Assembly (NCBI GenBank): GCA_018623875.1
Contig: JAAZUZ010000085.1
Span: forward strand, 1-6,951
DNA length: 6,951 nt
Source: Synechococcus sp. HW_metabat.21
Lineage (GTDB): Bacteria; Cyanobacteriota; Cyanobacteriia; PCC-6307; Cyanobiaceae
Reading direction: 5' to 3'
Positions 6,328 through 6,951 of this stretch are shown here, piece after piece. Both the position numbers and the translations under genes were made by a program. A model generated the notes under the pieces. That model was not told the DNA's origin, made no database searches, and saw only the letters and a list, made by a program, of their open reading frames with translations. Numbering within the stretch: position 1 is the first letter of the stretch; every line of letters begins with the position of its first letter.

Positions 6328-6528
6328 TTAGTCCCAGCAGGCTGGCTGGATGTCCTGATCCTCTGTCGATGCCTCCTCGCGGCAGGCATTCAGTTCGATT
6401 TGTCCATCCTCGAGTAGCCAATTGGTGAACTCGTTGATGTCCACATTCCCTCCCCATGCAATCGATGGGGCTGAGGTCATCAGGGCGACTGCGCAGATCA
6501 GAAGCTTTCCCATCGAGCGCTCGATCAT
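6328..6528 (-). CDS. Small secreted two-cysteine protein, hypothetical
   Basis: I do not recognise this family. From the ATG at 6528 the product is 66 residues: a signal peptide (MIERSMGK, hydrophobic LLICAVALM, cleavage near SIAWG-GN) and a short acidic mature part of about 40 residues (VDINEFTNWLLEDGQIELN and on). The mature part has two cysteines, one in NACREE and one three residues from the end in PACWD, which could form a disulfide in the periplasm. An ATG at 6513 (61 residues, MGKLLICAV) is equally plausible, and a TTG at 6537 is less so; none has a clear Shine-Dalgarno. The gene lies 39 bases downstream of the YeeE/YedE-type gene on the same strand and may be cotranscribed with it. 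It converges on glnN. Confidence 0.6.
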   Translation of the reverse strand: MIERSMGKLLICAVALMTSAPSIAWGGNVDINEFTNWLLEDGQIELNACREEASTEDQDIQPACWD

Positions 6529-6567
6529 TGGACTCAAGATGGCAACGCTGATCGATACCGTCAGTCC

Positions 6568-6951
6568 TCAGTGGTGTTTGACGCTGAGCTGTTCAGCAAT
6601 CCTGAAGCCCGCGATGATTCCAGCCACCATGGCTGGAATGGCCAGCCAGCCTTGGGGTGAGCCGTTGGGCAGATACCGCAACAATTGACTGTCATTGCCC
6701 CCCATGGCGAGGACGGCCCCCATGGCCATGGCCACGCCGTAGCCAAGGCGGGGTAAATCGCGCCAGTCGGGAGCGACCCAGCGCCAACGCCGTTGAATGA
6801 GTGCGTCGGCAAACATTCCGACTAACAGCATCAAGCCAAAGACCACATGCCCCTGCCCCTGAGCCCACGCCTCTGTGAGGGCCATGGGGTGAGACAAGGC
6901 CCTGGCAACGGCTGAAGGGTCCCACTTCCAAAGGTCGTTATCGAGCACGCC
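6568..6951 (-). CDS. YeeE/YedE-type membrane transporter, C-terminal part
   Basis: The minus-strand frame is open from the right window edge to a TGA at 6568-6570, giving 127 codons. The N-terminal part is outside the window; a GTG at 6948 is probably an internal valine. The visible part has about three hydrophobic helices: VVFGLMLLVGMFADALI, GYGVAMAMGAVLAMGG and WLAIPAMVAGIIAGFRIA. The block AMGGNDSQLLRYLP followed by a proline-containing helix resembles the C-terminal half of YeeE/YedE (DUF395) proteins, a family of inner-membrane proteins, some of which import thiosulfate or other sulfur compounds. The family call comes from motif memory. The first helices and their conserved cysteines cannot be checked here. 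A small secreted protein follows on the same strand. Confidence 0.6.
   Translation of the reverse strand, partial: GVLDNDLWKWDPSAVARALSHPMALTEAWAQGQGHVVFGLMLLVGMFADALIQRRWRWVAPDWRDLPRLGYGVAMAMGAVLAMGGNDSQLLRYLPNGSPQGWLAIPAMVAGIIAGFRIAEQLSVKHH

Overview
The window looks like a chromosomal segment of a GC-rich unicellular picocyanobacterium (Synechococcus/Cyanobium type). Four things suggest this: a porin with an N-terminal SLH domain as found in cyanobacterial outer membranes, a DUF2808 secreted protein, a type III glutamine synthetase (GlnN), and strongly GC-biased codon third positions. There are no rRNA or tRNA genes, insertion sequences, CRISPR arrays or phage genes. The gene content is metabolic and dense. 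Family calls rest on reading motifs and on remembered families, not on a database search.

Layout. Positions 1-321 (minus) hold the N-terminal 107 codons of an SLH/OprB-type porin that runs off the left edge. It is divergent from a DUF2808 secreted protein (564-1151, plus). The 242-base gap between them is the richest regulatory stretch of the window. It has an 11-bp-periodic TTAA-type repeat array resembling the cyanobacterial Pho box, a dyad, and a porin leader that could fold in two mutually exclusive ways around the Shine-Dalgarno sequence. After a 150-base gap come three plus-strand genes joined by 1-base stop/start overlaps: type II sulfide:quinone oxidoreductase (1302-2528), an NAD(P)H-dependent FMN/quinone reductase-like flavoprotein (2528-3037) and a pirin (3037-3729). 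Next are an unrecognised 80-residue protein (3795-4037) and GlnN (about 4086-6254), which is closed by a strong intrinsic terminator (6295-6319). On the minus strand at the right are the C-terminal part of a YeeE/YedE-type membrane transporter (entering from the right edge, ending at 6568) and, downstream of it, a small secreted two-cysteine protein (6328-6528) that converges on glnN.

How the genes may work together. The SQR-flavoprotein-pirin trio looks like one translationally coupled redox unit. SQR would pass electrons from sulfide to plastoquinone, and the other two belong to families tied to quinone, flavin and phenolic redox stress. The YeeE/YedE homologue about 3 kb away is from a family that moves sulfur compounds, so the region may have a loose sulfur theme. 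GlnN assimilates ammonium and is probably a separate nitrogen-stress unit. No obviously new defence or mobile system is visible. The most promising novel signals are the Pho-box-like array and structured leader at the porin, and the coupled three-gene redox operon.
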